Below are positions 17,623 to 26,304 of a stretch of 64,000 bases of DNA, one piece after another. This DNA is from Microtetraspora niveoalba (lineage in GTDB: Bacteria > Actinomycetota > Actinomycetes > Streptosporangiales > Streptosporangiaceae). Each line of letters begins with the position of its first letter. Within the stretch, counting starts at the first letter, position 1. Below the pieces are notes generated by a model. That model worked only from the letters and a program-made list of their open reading frames with translations. It had not been told where the DNA came from and ran no database searches. The position numbers were made by a program, and so were the translations under genes. Location: assembly GCF_001570405.1 (NCBI RefSeq), contig NZ_BBYM01000021.1, forward strand, positions 1 through 64,000. Direction: 5' to 3'.

Positions 17623-18504
17623 TCAGCCGCCCGCGGCGTCCCCGGCCGCCCAGTCGAGCAGTTTGCGCGCCGTGGCGACCCGGCGGGCCTCGCTGCTCTC
17701 GCCGAGGATCACGCCGACGAACGTGTGCTCGTCGCGCACCGCGGCGAAGCTGAGGCAGAACCCCGCGGCGGCGGTGTATCCCGTCTTGAGGCCGCTCGCG
17801 CCGTACGACAGGAGCGTGTTGGTGTTGCGCCAGACGTGCGCGCGGTGGACCTTCGAGGCGGCCACCGTGTGCTTGCGCTTCTTGGCGATCACCGCGATCA
17901 CCGGGTCGTCCAGCACGATCCGGGCGAGGGCCACCTGGTCCCTGGCCGTGGAGTAGCCGCCCTTCGCGGGCAGGCCGTCCGGGTTGGCGTACCGGGTGTC
18001 GGCCAGGCCGAGCTTCCCGGCGGCGGCGTTCATCTTGGCGACGAACCGGCGGGTGCCGGGGCCGTACCGCTCGGCCAGCGCGTGCGAGGCGTCCGCGCCC
18101 GAGGGCAGCATGAGCGCGTAGAGCAGTTCGCGCACGGTGAGCCGCTCGCCCGCCCGCAGGCCGCCGCTGGTCGCCCCGCCGGTGACGGCGTGCCTGACGT
18201 CGGCGGCGGTGATGGTGACCACGTCGTCGAGCGACGCCTCCTGCCGCACGACGTAGGCCGTCATGACCTTGGTCAGGCTGGCGACCGGGACACGGCGGGT
18301 GTCCCGCTTGGCGAACGCGACCGTGTCCGACGTCGTGTCCACGAGGTACGCCGAACGGGCGGTCACCGACGGCGCGTCCCGCCCGGCCGCCGCCGCGCCC
18401 GCCGGAAAGGTCGGAAGGGAGGTGGAAGCGGCGGCGGTGGTCGTCCCGACCGGCCCGAACGCCAGGAAGGCGACCGACAACGCCGTGATCAGCCGGATGC
18501 GCAT
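17623..18504 (-). CDS. Serine-type D-alanyl-D-alanine carboxypeptidase (peptidase S11)
   Basis: A 293-aa exported penicillin-binding protein with a Sec signal (about 1-26) and a single S11 catalytic domain. Active-site motifs are SLTK (SxxK), SGA in LPSGADASHAL (the SxN position, with Ala for Asn) and KTG in GLKTGYTAAAG. In the family it trims the terminal D-Ala of peptidoglycan stem peptides. The Asn-to-Ala change in the second motif is unusual for textbook PBPs, though I believe it recurs in actinomycete S11 enzymes. There is no C-terminal amphipathic anchor; the protein ends after LLDWAAGDAAGG. ATG start. Confidence 0.9.
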   Translation of the reverse strand: MRIRLITALSVAFLAFGPVGTTTAAASTSLPTFPAGAAAAGRDAPSVTARSAYLVDTTSDTVAFAKRDTRRVPVASLTKVMTAYVVRQEASLDDVVTITAADVRHAVTGGATSGGLRAGERLTVRELLYALMLPSGADASHALAERYGPGTRRFVAKMNAAAGKLGLADTRYANPDGLPAKGGYSTARDQVALARIVLDDPVIAVIAKKRKHTVAASKVHRAHVWRNTNTLLSYGASGLKTGYTAAAGFCLSFAAVRDEHTFVGVILGESSEARRVATARKLLDWAAGDAAGG

Positions 18505-18522
18505 CCGGTCATGATGGCACGA

Positions 18523-19017
18523 TCAGGCGTCCGGCTCCGGCTGATGCCGCCGACGACGCCACACGACGAAGCCGGCGACCGCGCCCAGCACGACCGCGGC
18601 GACGCCGGCCGCGACCAGCGGGGAGTCGGCGGCGATCCTCAGCCACCCCCACAACACCGTGTAGAGGCCGAACGCGGTGATCGGCGCCCAGGTCAGGCAG
18701 CCCAGGGCGCTCGCGACGACGTACCACCGGTAGTCGATGCGCAGCACCCCGGCCACCCAGGGCAGGGAGTGCCGCAGCCCGGGCACCCAGAAGCAGCCGT
18801 AGACGGCGAGCGCGCCCCACCGGCGCACCACGTTCTCGACCTTGAGGATGCGCTTCTGGCCGATCTTCCTGCCCAGGCGGGAGCTGTAGAGGGCCTTGCC
18901 GACCGTGTGGCCGATCCAGTAGTAGGCCTGGAACGCGCCGAACAGCGCCACGGCCCCCACGGCGACGACGACCCAGAGCGGCATTCCCAGGAACGAGGCG
19001 GACATCGGGTCGGGCAT
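18523..19017 (-). CDS. DedA-family membrane protein behind an iron box
   Basis: A 164-aa membrane protein with three to four hydrophobic segments. The DedA/VTT-type core shows YYWIGHTVG, RWGALAVYGCFWVPGLRHSLPWVAG and the terminal basic tail RRRRHQPEP. DedA proteins are implicated in lipid scrambling and membrane homeostasis. I prefer the ATG at 19015-19017 (AGGAG 8 nt upstream) over a GTG two codons earlier, which is too close to the RBS. It is shorter than typical DedA proteins (about 200 aa). The iron box directly upstream suggests iron-dependent repression. Confidence 0.78.
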   Translation of the reverse strand: MPDPMSASFLGMPLWVVVAVGAVALFGAFQAYYWIGHTVGKALYSSRLGRKIGQKRILKVENVVRRWGALAVYGCFWVPGLRHSLPWVAGVLRIDYRWYVVASALGCLTWAPITAFGLYTVLWGWLRIAADSPLVAAGVAAVVLGAVAGFVVWRRRRHQPEPDA

Positions 19018-19042
19018 TTCCACCTCTCCTAGGACATCTCGC

Positions 19043-19061
19043 TTAGGTCAGGCTTACCTTA
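19043..19061 (-). promoter_or_regulatory. Iron box (DmdR/IdeR-type operator)
   Basis: TTAGGTCAGGCTTACCTTA at 19043-19061 matches the actinobacterial iron box TTAGGTTAGGCTAACCTAA at 16 of 19 positions and is largely palindromic. It lies 25 bp upstream of the DedA-like start and overlaps the stop codon of the preceding regulator gene. Iron-loaded DmdR/IdeR would block transcription of the DedA gene. Confidence 0.75.
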
Positions 19062-22000
19062 CAGTGCGCCCGCGAGTGCCGCCCGCGCGTCGGTCACCCA
19101 GCGCTCCACGCCCACCCGCTCCGCCACCGCGAGCGCGTTCTCGTAGTGCTCCCGCGCCGGCAGGCCGAGCCGTACGGCGAGGTCGCCGAGGGTCCTGGCC
19201 ACCGGCCAGAGCGCGACCACGCCGGTGCCCGCCCCCGCGATCCGGTCCCGGAAGGGGACGAGCCGGTCGTACGCCTCGCGCATCCGGTCCGTGTCCGACA
19301 GGAGCATGCCGGCCAGCGCCCGCCAGATCAGGGCCAGCTCGTACAGGTAGTCGGTCCGGACCGGCTCCCGCGACGTCGCGACGGCCCGGGCGTCCTTCAT
19401 GTGCCCGGCCGAGGCCAGGGCCAGCGCGTACGCGTCGAGGGTCCACTTGGCGCCCCGCTGGTGCGCCTCCCCGAGCGGATCGACCATCCCGTCCGCCTGA
19501 CCCTGGACCAGATGCAGGCAGAACGACGCGATCAGCGGCAGGTCCTGGCGGCCCTCCAGCATCCCCGCCCGCGCGGTCAGCCGGGCCGCGTTCCGATACG
19601 CGCGCTCCGCCCCGGCGTAGTCGCCGCTGATCATCAGCCGCTGCCCCGCGTACCAGGCGCCGACCGCGGCCGGCGCGGGCAGGTCGTACCGGCGGCCCAG
19701 CCGCTCGGCCTGGGCGAGATGCGCGTCGGCCTCGGCGAAGTCGCCGCGCGCCGCCGCGCACTCCAGCAGGACCAGGTGCGCCAGCGTCCGCACCGCGATC
19801 TGCCCGGACTCCGCGCCGACCCGCAGCAGCTCGCGGCCGATCGTCTCCCGCTCGTCCACCTGCGTCATCGTGTACGACTGGCGCAGCCGGCCGCTCAGGG
19901 CCATCGCGAGCAGCGACGGGTCGCCGCTGGAACGCGCCAGTTCCTCGGCCTCGAGCGACGCCTGGTAGCCGCGCTGCGTCGCCGACCCCTCCAGTTCGAG
20001 CGCCAGCGTGGCCAGCAGGCTGGCGCGCAGCGACTGCTCGCCCGCCGGCAGCTCGACCAGCGCCTTCTCGGTGACGTCCACGATCTCCCAGGCGGTGCGG
20101 GTGAGGTCGCGGGCGATGCCCTTGTGCGGCACGGCCAGCGCGGCCGCGACCCGCGCGGTCAGCTCCAGGTCGCCGAGCGGCAGCGCGACGTCCATCGCCT
20201 CCCGGCGGTGCGCCCGCGCGGCGGTCATGTCCCCGCACAGCGCCAGCGCCCTGATCATCCGGAGCTGCAGCTCCAGGCGTTCCCGTTCGCCGCCGGAGCG
20301 GGCGCGGTCGAAGGCGGCGATGGCCCGCTGCCACAGCGAGGCCGCCTCACGGTGCGCGAAGCGCCGCTCGGCCTGCTCGGCCGCCAGGCCCGCGTACCGC
20401 TCGGCCTTCGCCGCCGTCTCCACGCTGCCCGCCGCCTCGTAGTGGTGGGCGAGCGCGGCCACGTCGCCGGGGTTGCGCCGCTCGATCACCGAGGCGACCG
20501 CCGCGTGCAGGCGCGACCTGCGCAGCCGCGAGGCGTCGGAGTAGATGGTGTCGCGCACCAGGTCGTGGTCGAACCGCAGCAGCCCGGGACCCGGCTCGGT
20601 CACCAGGCCCGCGAGCAGGCCCGCCTCGACCGCGTCCACCACGGCGTCCTCGTCGCCGGACACGTCCACGAGCACGTCCACGTCCACGTCCCGCCCGATC
20701 ACCGCGGCCTGCAGCAGGACCTGCTGCGCCCGCTCGGGCAGCCGCGCCACCCGCCGCCGCAGCACGTCGCGCACGCCCGAGGGCACCTGCGAGAGGTCGG
20801 CCTCCGCCTCGAACAGGCGCACCGTCTCCTTCACGAAGAACGGGTTGCCGCCGGTGCGCGCGACGATCGCGCTCACGACCTCCTCGTCCACGTCCCGCAC
20901 GCACGTCGCGCGGACCAGCTCGGCGACCGACGCGTCGTCCAGCCCGTCCAGCCCGACGCGTACGGGGGCCAGCCGGGCGAGCGCGGCCAGCACGTCCTGC
21001 TGCCGGTCGTTCAGCTCGCCCTCGCGGCAGGTGACCACGAGGAGCACCCGGCTCGCGGCGAGCAGGCTGGGCAGGGCGCGCAGCAGCGCGAGCGTCTGCT
21101 CGTCGGCCCAGTGCAGGTCCTCCAGCACGATGAGCAGCGGCGCCTCGCGGGCGACCGCGGAAAGGTACCCGCCGACCGCCCGGTGCAGCCGGAACCCGCC
21201 GGACGCCTCGTCGTCGGCGGTGTCGGGCGCGGCGTCGTCGAGCAGCGGCGCCAGGAGCGCGGCGTACTCGCCCGCGCCCCGCCTCTCGACCAGCGCCCGG
21301 AGCACCTGGACCCAGGCCCACCCCGGCGGTGTCGTGCTGCTGTCGGGGCAGCCGCCCGCGGCGCCCACCCAGCCGTCCAGCCGCGCGGCGAGCCGGCGGA
21401 CCAGCGTGCTCTTGCCCGCCCCCGCGTCGCCGCCGATGAGCGCGACCGTGAACCGGCCCGCCTGCGCGCGGGGCGCGGCGGCCAGCAGCGTGGCCAGCTC
21501 TCCGTCGCGTCCCACGAACGGCTCGGGTTCGAGCGGCGGCACCGGGCCCGCCTCCACCGGGCGGGGCGGCCAGGACGAGGCCGCCTCGTGGACCCGGCGC
21601 TGCGCCTGCGGAGGCAGGTCGAGGCCGGGGTCCTGGGCGAGGATGTCGGCCTCCGTCTTCCGCAGCGCGGGACCCGGGTCGATGCCCAGCTCGTCGGCGA
21701 GCACCGCCCTGGCCCGGCGCAGCGCGGCCAGCGCGTCCCCCTGCCTGCCGCAGCGGTACAGCGCGAGCGCGAGCAGCCGCCAGCCCTCCTCGCGCAGCGG
21801 GTGCTCCGACGTCAGCGCCTCCAGGTCGGGGACGGTCTCCGCGTGCAGGCCCATCCGCAGCCCCGAGTCGGCGTACCGCTCACGCGCCACCAGCCGAAGC
21901 TCGTTCAGCCGGGCGACCTCGGCCTCCGCCCACGGCTGGTCGGCGAAGTCGGCGTACGGCGTGCCCCGCCACAACCCGAGCGCCGTCTCCAGCCGCGCCC

Positions 22001-22379
22001 GCGCGGACGGCGGGTTCTCCTCCAGCCGCTCGCCGGCCGCGCGTACGGTCGCCTCGAAGCGCAGCGCGTCCACCTGCTCGGGGGCGGCGCGCAGGGCGTA
22101 GCCGGACGCGACCGTGACCAGCAACCGGGTCGGGCCGCCGCGCGGCCGGTCGGGCTCGATCACCCGGCGCAGCCGCGAGATGTAGACCTGGAGTCCGGAC
22201 TGCGCGCCGCGCGCGTCGTCCCAGAGGTCGAACAGCAGTGTGTCGACCGGCACGACCTGGCCGCGGGCGACCAGCAGCCGGGCGAGGACCGCCCGCTGGC
22301 GCAGCCCGCCGAGATCGAGCTCCCGACCGCCGTCGTACGCTTCGACCGGGCCGAGAACCCGGAATGCCACTGTGGTCAT
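19059..22379 (-). CDS. SARP-type transcriptional regulator with BTAD and AAA ATPase domains
   Basis: A 1106-aa regulator of the AfsR/large-SARP class. An OmpR-like winged-helix DNA-binding domain (about 1-95, GLRQRAVLARLLVARGQVVP) is followed by a bacterial transcriptional activator domain (about 100-245). A P-loop ATPase comes next: Walker A GGDAGAGKST and Walker B LLIVLEDLHWAD. The long C-terminal helical part (about 560-1106) is probably TPR-like sensing repeats. Such proteins activate secondary metabolism, but no typical biosynthetic genes are adjacent. I chose the internal ATG at 22377-22379 because MTTVAFRVLGPVEA is the conserved SARP N-terminus; upstream residues are not conserved. Confidence 0.88.
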   Translation of the reverse strand: MTTVAFRVLGPVEAYDGGRELDLGGLRQRAVLARLLVARGQVVPVDTLLFDLWDDARGAQSGLQVYISRLRRVIEPDRPRGGPTRLLVTVASGYALRAAPEQVDALRFEATVRAAGERLEENPPSARARLETALGLWRGTPYADFADQPWAEAEVARLNELRLVARERYADSGLRMGLHAETVPDLEALTSEHPLREEGWRLLALALYRCGRQGDALAALRRARAVLADELGIDPGPALRKTEADILAQDPGLDLPPQAQRRVHEAASSWPPRPVEAGPVPPLEPEPFVGRDGELATLLAAAPRAQAGRFTVALIGGDAGAGKSTLVRRLAARLDGWVGAAGGCPDSSTTPPGWAWVQVLRALVERRGAGEYAALLAPLLDDAAPDTADDEASGGFRLHRAVGGYLSAVAREAPLLIVLEDLHWADEQTLALLRALPSLLAASRVLLVVTCREGELNDRQQDVLAALARLAPVRVGLDGLDDASVAELVRATCVRDVDEEVVSAIVARTGGNPFFVKETVRLFEAEADLSQVPSGVRDVLRRRVARLPERAQQVLLQAAVIGRDVDVDVLVDVSGDEDAVVDAVEAGLLAGLVTEPGPGLLRFDHDLVRDTIYSDASRLRRSRLHAAVASVIERRNPGDVAALAHHYEAAGSVETAAKAERYAGLAAEQAERRFAHREAASLWQRAIAAFDRARSGGERERLELQLRMIRALALCGDMTAARAHRREAMDVALPLGDLELTARVAAALAVPHKGIARDLTRTAWEIVDVTEKALVELPAGEQSLRASLLATLALELEGSATQRGYQASLEAEELARSSGDPSLLAMALSGRLRQSYTMTQVDERETIGRELLRVGAESGQIAVRTLAHLVLLECAAARGDFAEADAHLAQAERLGRRYDLPAPAAVGAWYAGQRLMISGDYAGAERAYRNAARLTARAGMLEGRQDLPLIASFCLHLVQGQADGMVDPLGEAHQRGAKWTLDAYALALASAGHMKDARAVATSREPVRTDYLYELALIWRALAGMLLSDTDRMREAYDRLVPFRDRIAGAGTGVVALWPVARTLGDLAVRLGLPAREHYENALAVAERVGVERWVTDARAALAGAL

Positions 22380-22503
22380 GGTCGCCTGCGCCCGGGGGGT
22401 CGCTCGCTGGCAACGGCTCGTTTCGCGCCTGCCGAGCCCGGTCATCCTCCGCGGACAAAGTATCGCGTTCAGACCGGGGAAACGCGGTCCCCGAGGTTAC
22501 GCC

Positions 22504-23550
22504 TCACTCCACCCCGGCGGGTCCGCGGTCGTCGGAACGGCGGCGGAACAGCGCCCAGCCGCCGAGCGCGAGCCCGCCCCACGGGATCTCGATCGTGTAC
22601 GTCCAGAAGCCGAACAGGATGGCCGCGGCGGTCGCCCCCGCCTCCGGCGCGCCGAACGCCACCAGGGCGAGCGCGGTGCCGGCCTCCATGAAACCGGCCC
22701 CGCTCGGGGTGGCCACGGCGCTGGTCAGCACGCGGGAGAGCGCGAAGACCGCGATCGACTCGGCCAGGCCCGTGTAGGAGCCGGTGGCGTGCAGGCAGAG
22801 CACGAGGATGAACCACTGGAGGCCGAGGAACGCCACCATCCCGACGGACAGCGTCGCCCACCGGGTGTGCACGACGTCGGCCGTGTCCTTGCGCAGCCGG
22901 GTGAGGGCGTCGGAGGCCCAGTGCTCCGCCGGGCGGATCCTGCGCGGCGCGAGCCGTACGAGGGCGTCGAGGGCGCGGCCGAGCATCCGCGCGGCGCGCT
23001 CCCAGTAGAGCGCGGACGCGACCACGGCGACCAGCACGAGGATCGAGAGCGCCCCCGCCCACCCGGCGTTCGCGACGGCCGGGCTGAGCGCCCGCCCCGA
23101 CATCAGCAGCGCGAGGATGCCGGCGGCGGGCAGGATGAACCGGAACAGCGTGTTCCAGATGCCGCTGACCAGGGTGAGCACGACGACCGAGCGGGTGGTG
23201 AACCCCCACCCCCGGGTCATGGCGAAGGTCAGCGCCACCCCCGCCGCGCCCCCGAAGGGCAGCAGGTTGCTGACGGCGCTGCCCGCCGCGTTCAGCGTGA
23301 GCGCCTGGCCGTGCGTCAGGCCGGGCAACGAGCCGGTGAGCACGAACGTGTACGCCAGCAGGCTGGCCAGCCAGACCGCCGCCATCAGGACGACCATCTG
23401 CCAGCTCATCGCGCCGAACAGGCCGCCGATCTGCGACCAGGAGACCTTCGCCCCGGTCATCGTGCCGACGATCTGCGGGAGGAAGACGATCAGCGCCGTC
23501 GCGAGTCCGAGCGAGACGACCGACATCACGACCCGCAACCACTTGCTCAT
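22504..23550 (-). CDS. Lysylphosphatidylglycerol synthase-type transmembrane (flippase-like) protein
   Basis: A 348-aa polytopic membrane protein with about eight hydrophobic segments. It matches the MprF N-terminal/UPF0104 fold: NAAGSAVSNLLPFGGAAGVAL, SRVLTSAVATPSGAGFMEAG and FGFWTYTIEIPWGGLALGG. It lacks the soluble lysyltransferase half of MprF. Proteins of this kind are thought to translocate lipids or glycolipids. It lies 101 bp from a PIG-L deacetylase and close to a GT4, so the three may build and move a glycolipid. The ATG has GGAG 8-9 nt upstream; an N-terminal extension in frame is not supported. Confidence 0.82.
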   Translation of the reverse strand: MSKWLRVVMSVVSLGLATALIVFLPQIVGTMTGAKVSWSQIGGLFGAMSWQMVVLMAAVWLASLLAYTFVLTGSLPGLTHGQALTLNAAGSAVSNLLPFGGAAGVALTFAMTRGWGFTTRSVVVLTLVSGIWNTLFRFILPAAGILALLMSGRALSPAVANAGWAGALSILVLVAVVASALYWERAARMLGRALDALVRLAPRRIRPAEHWASDALTRLRKDTADVVHTRWATLSVGMVAFLGLQWFILVLCLHATGSYTGLAESIAVFALSRVLTSAVATPSGAGFMEAGTALALVAFGAPEAGATAAAILFGFWTYTIEIPWGGLALGGWALFRRRSDDRGPAGVE

Positions 23551-23651
23551 GCTTCCAGCTCCCCCAACACGTCGGCGACCGCGTTCCAGTCTGGTGGCAA
23601 CGCCGGGTGGTGGCTCTCCTTCTTTGGGAGGAGCGTCCCCGTGGGAGTCGG

Positions 23652-24446
23652 TCAGTGGAAGGGGTGCCGCAGTCGGGTCCCCTGCGGGACGTCCCGCCGG
23701 ACGTACCACTCCGTGCCGAAGATCAGCCGGTACGCCCAGAAGGGGATCTTCAGCATGGCTCCGAGGGTGCGGTCGCCGTCGCCGCCGGTGGTCTGGCTGG
23801 CGTGCGCCGCCATCGAGGCCCGTTTCGCCCGGGCGTACCTGCGGACGTTCACCCGATGGGTGATCACGTGGCTCGGCGAGTAGGCGCTCTCGAAGCTCCT
23901 GACGTCGATCTTGGGGTAGAGGCGGGCCGCCAGCCGCACGCCCTTCAGCAGCGGGTCCCGGTTCACCGTCGCCTCCAGCACGATCGGCGTCCCGGCGATC
24001 TCGGCCGCCCGCGTGCCCACCCGGTACACCTGGACGTGGTCGGGGTGGCCGTACCCTCCGGCCGGGTCGTAGATCGTCAGCAGCTCGGCGCTCTCCTCCT
24101 TGAGGACGGTGGCCAGCCGCTGCGCCGCCTCCTCCGTGTCGGCGTCGATGAACGCGTTGTCCGGGCGGTCGTCCGCCACGCCGCCGTCGATGGCCAGCCC
24201 CGAGTCGCCGTACCCGAGCAGGACGACGCGGGCGCAGCCCAGCGCCTCGGCCGACCGGTGCAGCTCCTCCATGCGGGCCCGGCCCAGCTCGTCACCGTGG
24301 GGGAGGTCGGCGAGGCCGCGCTCCCCGGCGGTCGCCACGACCAGCACCACCCGGTGGCCCTCGGCGGCCAGCATCGCCATCGTCCCGGCAGTCAGCAGCG
24401 CCTCGTCGTCAGGATGAGCGTGAAAGAAGACCGCGGTTCTCGACAC
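23652..24446 (-). CDS. PIG-L/LmbE family N-acetylglucosaminyl deacetylase
   Basis: A 264-aa zinc-dependent deacetylase. The AHPDDE motif (HAHPDDEAL, residues 9-17) supplies Asp and His ligands, and GYGHPDHVQVY supplies the second His. The family removes acetyl from GlcNAc in GlcNAc-PI, GlcNAc-inositol (MshB) or antibiotic intermediates. It is not obviously MshB, because the C-terminal part (PFWAYRLIFGTEWYVRRDV) differs and there is no mycothiol neighbour. The start is GTG without an RBS; AATCAT 6 nt upstream could be a leaderless -10. It is divergent from the GT4 gene. Confidence 0.87.
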   Translation of the reverse strand: MSRTAVFFHAHPDDEALLTAGTMAMLAAEGHRVVLVVATAGERGLADLPHGDELGRARMEELHRSAEALGCARVVLLGYGDSGLAIDGGVADDRPDNAFIDADTEEAAQRLATVLKEESAELLTIYDPAGGYGHPDHVQVYRVGTRAAEIAGTPIVLEATVNRDPLLKGVRLAARLYPKIDVRSFESAYSPSHVITHRVNVRRYARAKRASMAAHASQTTGGDGDRTLGAMLKIPFWAYRLIFGTEWYVRRDVPQGTRLRHPFH

Positions 24447-24514
24447 AGCGCAATGATTCCACGCCGCCGGACCGACGGTTTGATGGTGGTCCGGGCCTCT
24501 GCCAGTCTGGGTCG

Positions 24515-25630
24515 GTGAGGATCCTTCACATCAGTGACTGCTACCTCCCCAGGCTGGGCGGCATCGAGGTGCAGGTCGCCGACCTGGTCGCGAAGCAGCG
24601 AGAGGCGGGTCACACCGTCGAGGTGGCGACCGCGACCCCGGGAGAGCCCCTCCCGGGCGTGCGCCGCCTCGTGGCCGGGCTTCCCTTCGACCTGCCCGTT
24701 CATCCCCGGGGCACCGTCCACCTGATCCGGCTGATGACCGGCTGGCGGCCCGACGTCGTCCACGTCCACGCGGGCGCCGTCTCGCCGTTCGCCTGGCAGG
24801 GGGTGAACGCCGCCGTACGGGCCGGGCTGCCGGTCGTGGTGACGGTGCACAGCATGTGGGATCCGGTCACCTCCGGCGTCTACCTGGGGCTGCAGGCCGC
24901 GTTCGAGTGGCGGCGCTGGGGCATCGCCGTGACGGCGGTCAGCGAGGCGGCCGCCCGGCCCATCCGCGTCGTCGCCGGCGCCGGCGTGCCGGTCCACGTC
25001 GTGTCCAACGGCCTGGACGTCTCCGCGTGGCGTCCCGCTCCCGGGGTCGCCGCTCCCGAGGGAGGCCGGGCGGACGAGGGCGTGCATGTGGTGGCGGTGG
25101 GGCGGCTCGCGCCGCGCAAGCAGCCGGTGCGGCTGCTCAAGCTGCTCAGGGCGGCCCGGGCGCAGGTGCCCGCGTCGATCGCGATGCGCGCGACGATCGT
25201 GGGGGAGGGGCCCGCCCGCGGGTCGATGGAGCGCTACCTGCGCACGCGGCAGATGGACTGGGTGTCGTTGCCCGGCCGGTTCAGCCGGGAGCGGATCAAG
25301 GAGCTGCTCGGCACGGCCGACGTGTTCGTCGCGCCCGCTCCGCGCGAGTCGTTCGGGCTGGCCGCCCTGGAGGCCAGGGCGGCCGGTGTGCCGGTGGTCG
25401 CGCGATCCCAGAGCGGGGTCGCCGACTTCGTACGGCCGGGCAAGGAGGGCCTGCTCGGCCGGACCTTCGACGAGCTGGCCGCGTCGGTGGCGCGGCTGGC
25501 GGGCGACGAGCGGCTGCGGACCTCGATCGCGATGCACAACCGCGAGGTGGAGCCGGTCGCGTGTTCGTGGCCCGCCGTGCTCGACGGGTTCGAGCGCTGC
25601 TACGAGCTGGTCCGCGCCTCACGCCCGTGA
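24515..25630 (+). CDS. GT4-family glycosyltransferase
   Basis: A 371-aa GT-B retaining glycosyltransferase. The N-terminal domain begins MRILHISDCYLPRLGGIEVQV. The C-terminal domain has VAVGRLAPRKQP and the donor-binding E-x7-E motif in ESFGLAALE. Donor and acceptor are unknown. Its divergent neighbour is a PIG-L deacetylase, so a GlcNAc-inositol-like or GlcNAc-lipid product is plausible. The GTG start lacks a Shine-Dalgarno, with CAGTCT 6 nt upstream. Confidence 0.87.
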   Translation: MRILHISDCYLPRLGGIEVQVADLVAKQREAGHTVEVATATPGEPLPGVRRLVAGLPFDLPVHPRGTVHLIRLMTGWRPDVVHVHAGAVSPFAWQGVNAAVRAGLPVVVTVHSMWDPVTSGVYLGLQAAFEWRRWGIAVTAVSEAAARPIRVVAGAGVPVHVVSNGLDVSAWRPAPGVAAPEGGRADEGVHVVAVGRLAPRKQPVRLLKLLRAARAQVPASIAMRATIVGEGPARGSMERYLRTRQMDWVSLPGRFSRERIKELLGTADVFVAPAPRESFGLAALEARAAGVPVVARSQSGVADFVRPGKEGLLGRTFDELAASVARLAGDERLRTSIAMHNREVEPVACSWPAVLDGFERCYELVRASRP

Positions 25631-25657
25631 CCGGTCCGCCGCGCGGCCTCCCGCCGC

Positions 25658-25707
25658 GCTCCCCATCCTCGGCCGGCGGGCGGTGAGCCCGGGGAGCATG
25701 GGGAGCG
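25658..25707. terminator. Hairpin terminator
   Basis: CGCTCCCCAT (25658-25667) pairs perfectly with ATGGGGAGCG (25698-25707) around a 30-nt GC-rich loop. It lies between the converging GT4 gene and the 31-aa ORF and could end both transcripts. Confidence 0.6.
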
Positions 25708-25743
25708 GGCGCCGGAGGGCTCCCGGGTGGTGGAAGCCCGAAG

Positions 25744-25839
25744 TCAGAAGGGAAGGACGCGCCCGGAGGGGGTGCGCAGGTCGATGGGCTGGGGTCGCCT
25801 GGGCGGCCGAGGCCGCGTGCTGATCAGGACTCTCTTCAT
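25744..25839 (-). CDS. Unrecognised 31-aa Pro/Arg-rich peptide
   Basis: An ATG at 25837-25839 follows AAAAGGAGGG with 5-6 nt spacing, one of the best ribosome binding sites in the window. The 31-residue product starts MKRVLISTRP, continues with PRPPRRPQPIDLRTP and ends SGRVLPF. It is rich in Pro and Arg, has no Cys and has no membrane segment. Third positions are strongly G/C. A hairpin 37 bp past the stop suggests a self-contained small transcript. I do not recognise the family. It could be a regulatory leader, a ribosome-stalling peptide or a peptide precursor. Confidence 0.6.
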   Translation of the reverse strand: MKRVLISTRPRPPRRPQPIDLRTPSGRVLPF

Positions 25840-26031
25840 TACGGCCCTCCTTTTGGTTTCATGATTCCCAAGAACTCGTCAGGATCACCCGCTCATGGTC
25901 ACTAGTAGGTATCGCATTCGGGACGCGGATGTCAGGCCCCCGCGTCAGGGCGACCGCGGCGGGCCGGTGGACGGGGCCGCCGCCCGCCGGCTCCGTCGAC
26001 GGGGCATGAGCCTCGCCCTCGGCGATGCCGC
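25840..26031. other. Intergenic region upstream of the small ORF
   Basis: No gene is seen. The stretch must hold the promoter of the 31-aa ORF; GATACCTACTAGT on the minus strand (around 25900-25912) is the most -10-like sequence. The remainder up to the small membrane protein gene is GC-rich and featureless. Confidence 0.4.
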
Positions 26032-26304
26032 TCAGTCATCGGTGGTGTCCTTCGAGCGGGTTCGGCGGTGACGACGGTCGAGCCAGACGGCGAGTACGGC
26101 GCCCAGGAGAGCGAAGGCGGGCAGAAGCGAGCCGAGGATCATGCCGAGCACGGACGGTGTGCCGTCGGCGTCGGTGAGGGCGCGGGCGAGGATGTCCTGG
26201 AGCACGATCGCGAAGAGCAGCCCTCCGATCAGCCCGAGGACGCCGATCCCGGCGGTGCGCATGGCGGTTTCCCTCTCGGTTTTCGCGCTCGTGCCGGTCG
26301 TCAT
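26032..26304 (-). CDS. Small two-TM membrane protein
   Basis: A 90-aa protein with two hydrophobic segments (about 16-40 and 52-72) and a basic/acidic C-terminal tail (RRHRRTRSKDTTDD). No family is recognised. The ATG overlaps the stop of the preceding membrane protein gene (ATGA), so the two are translated together. Because the pair is divergent from a two-component system, it may be that system's target or a membrane partner. Confidence 0.72.
   Translation of the reverse strand: MTTGTSAKTERETAMRTAGIGVLGLIGGLLFAIVLQDILARALTDADGTPSVLGMILGSLLPAFALLGAVLAVWLDRRHRRTRSKDTTDD

Noticed and set aside
19146-22691. Very long open frame on the plus strand (over 1100 codons) opposite the SARP regulator
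   Set aside because: Composition is the Arg/Pro/Gly/Ala-rich shadow typical of the antisense of GC-rich genes. It has no domain and no RBS, and the minus-strand frame has clear SARP, BTAD and ATPase motifs.
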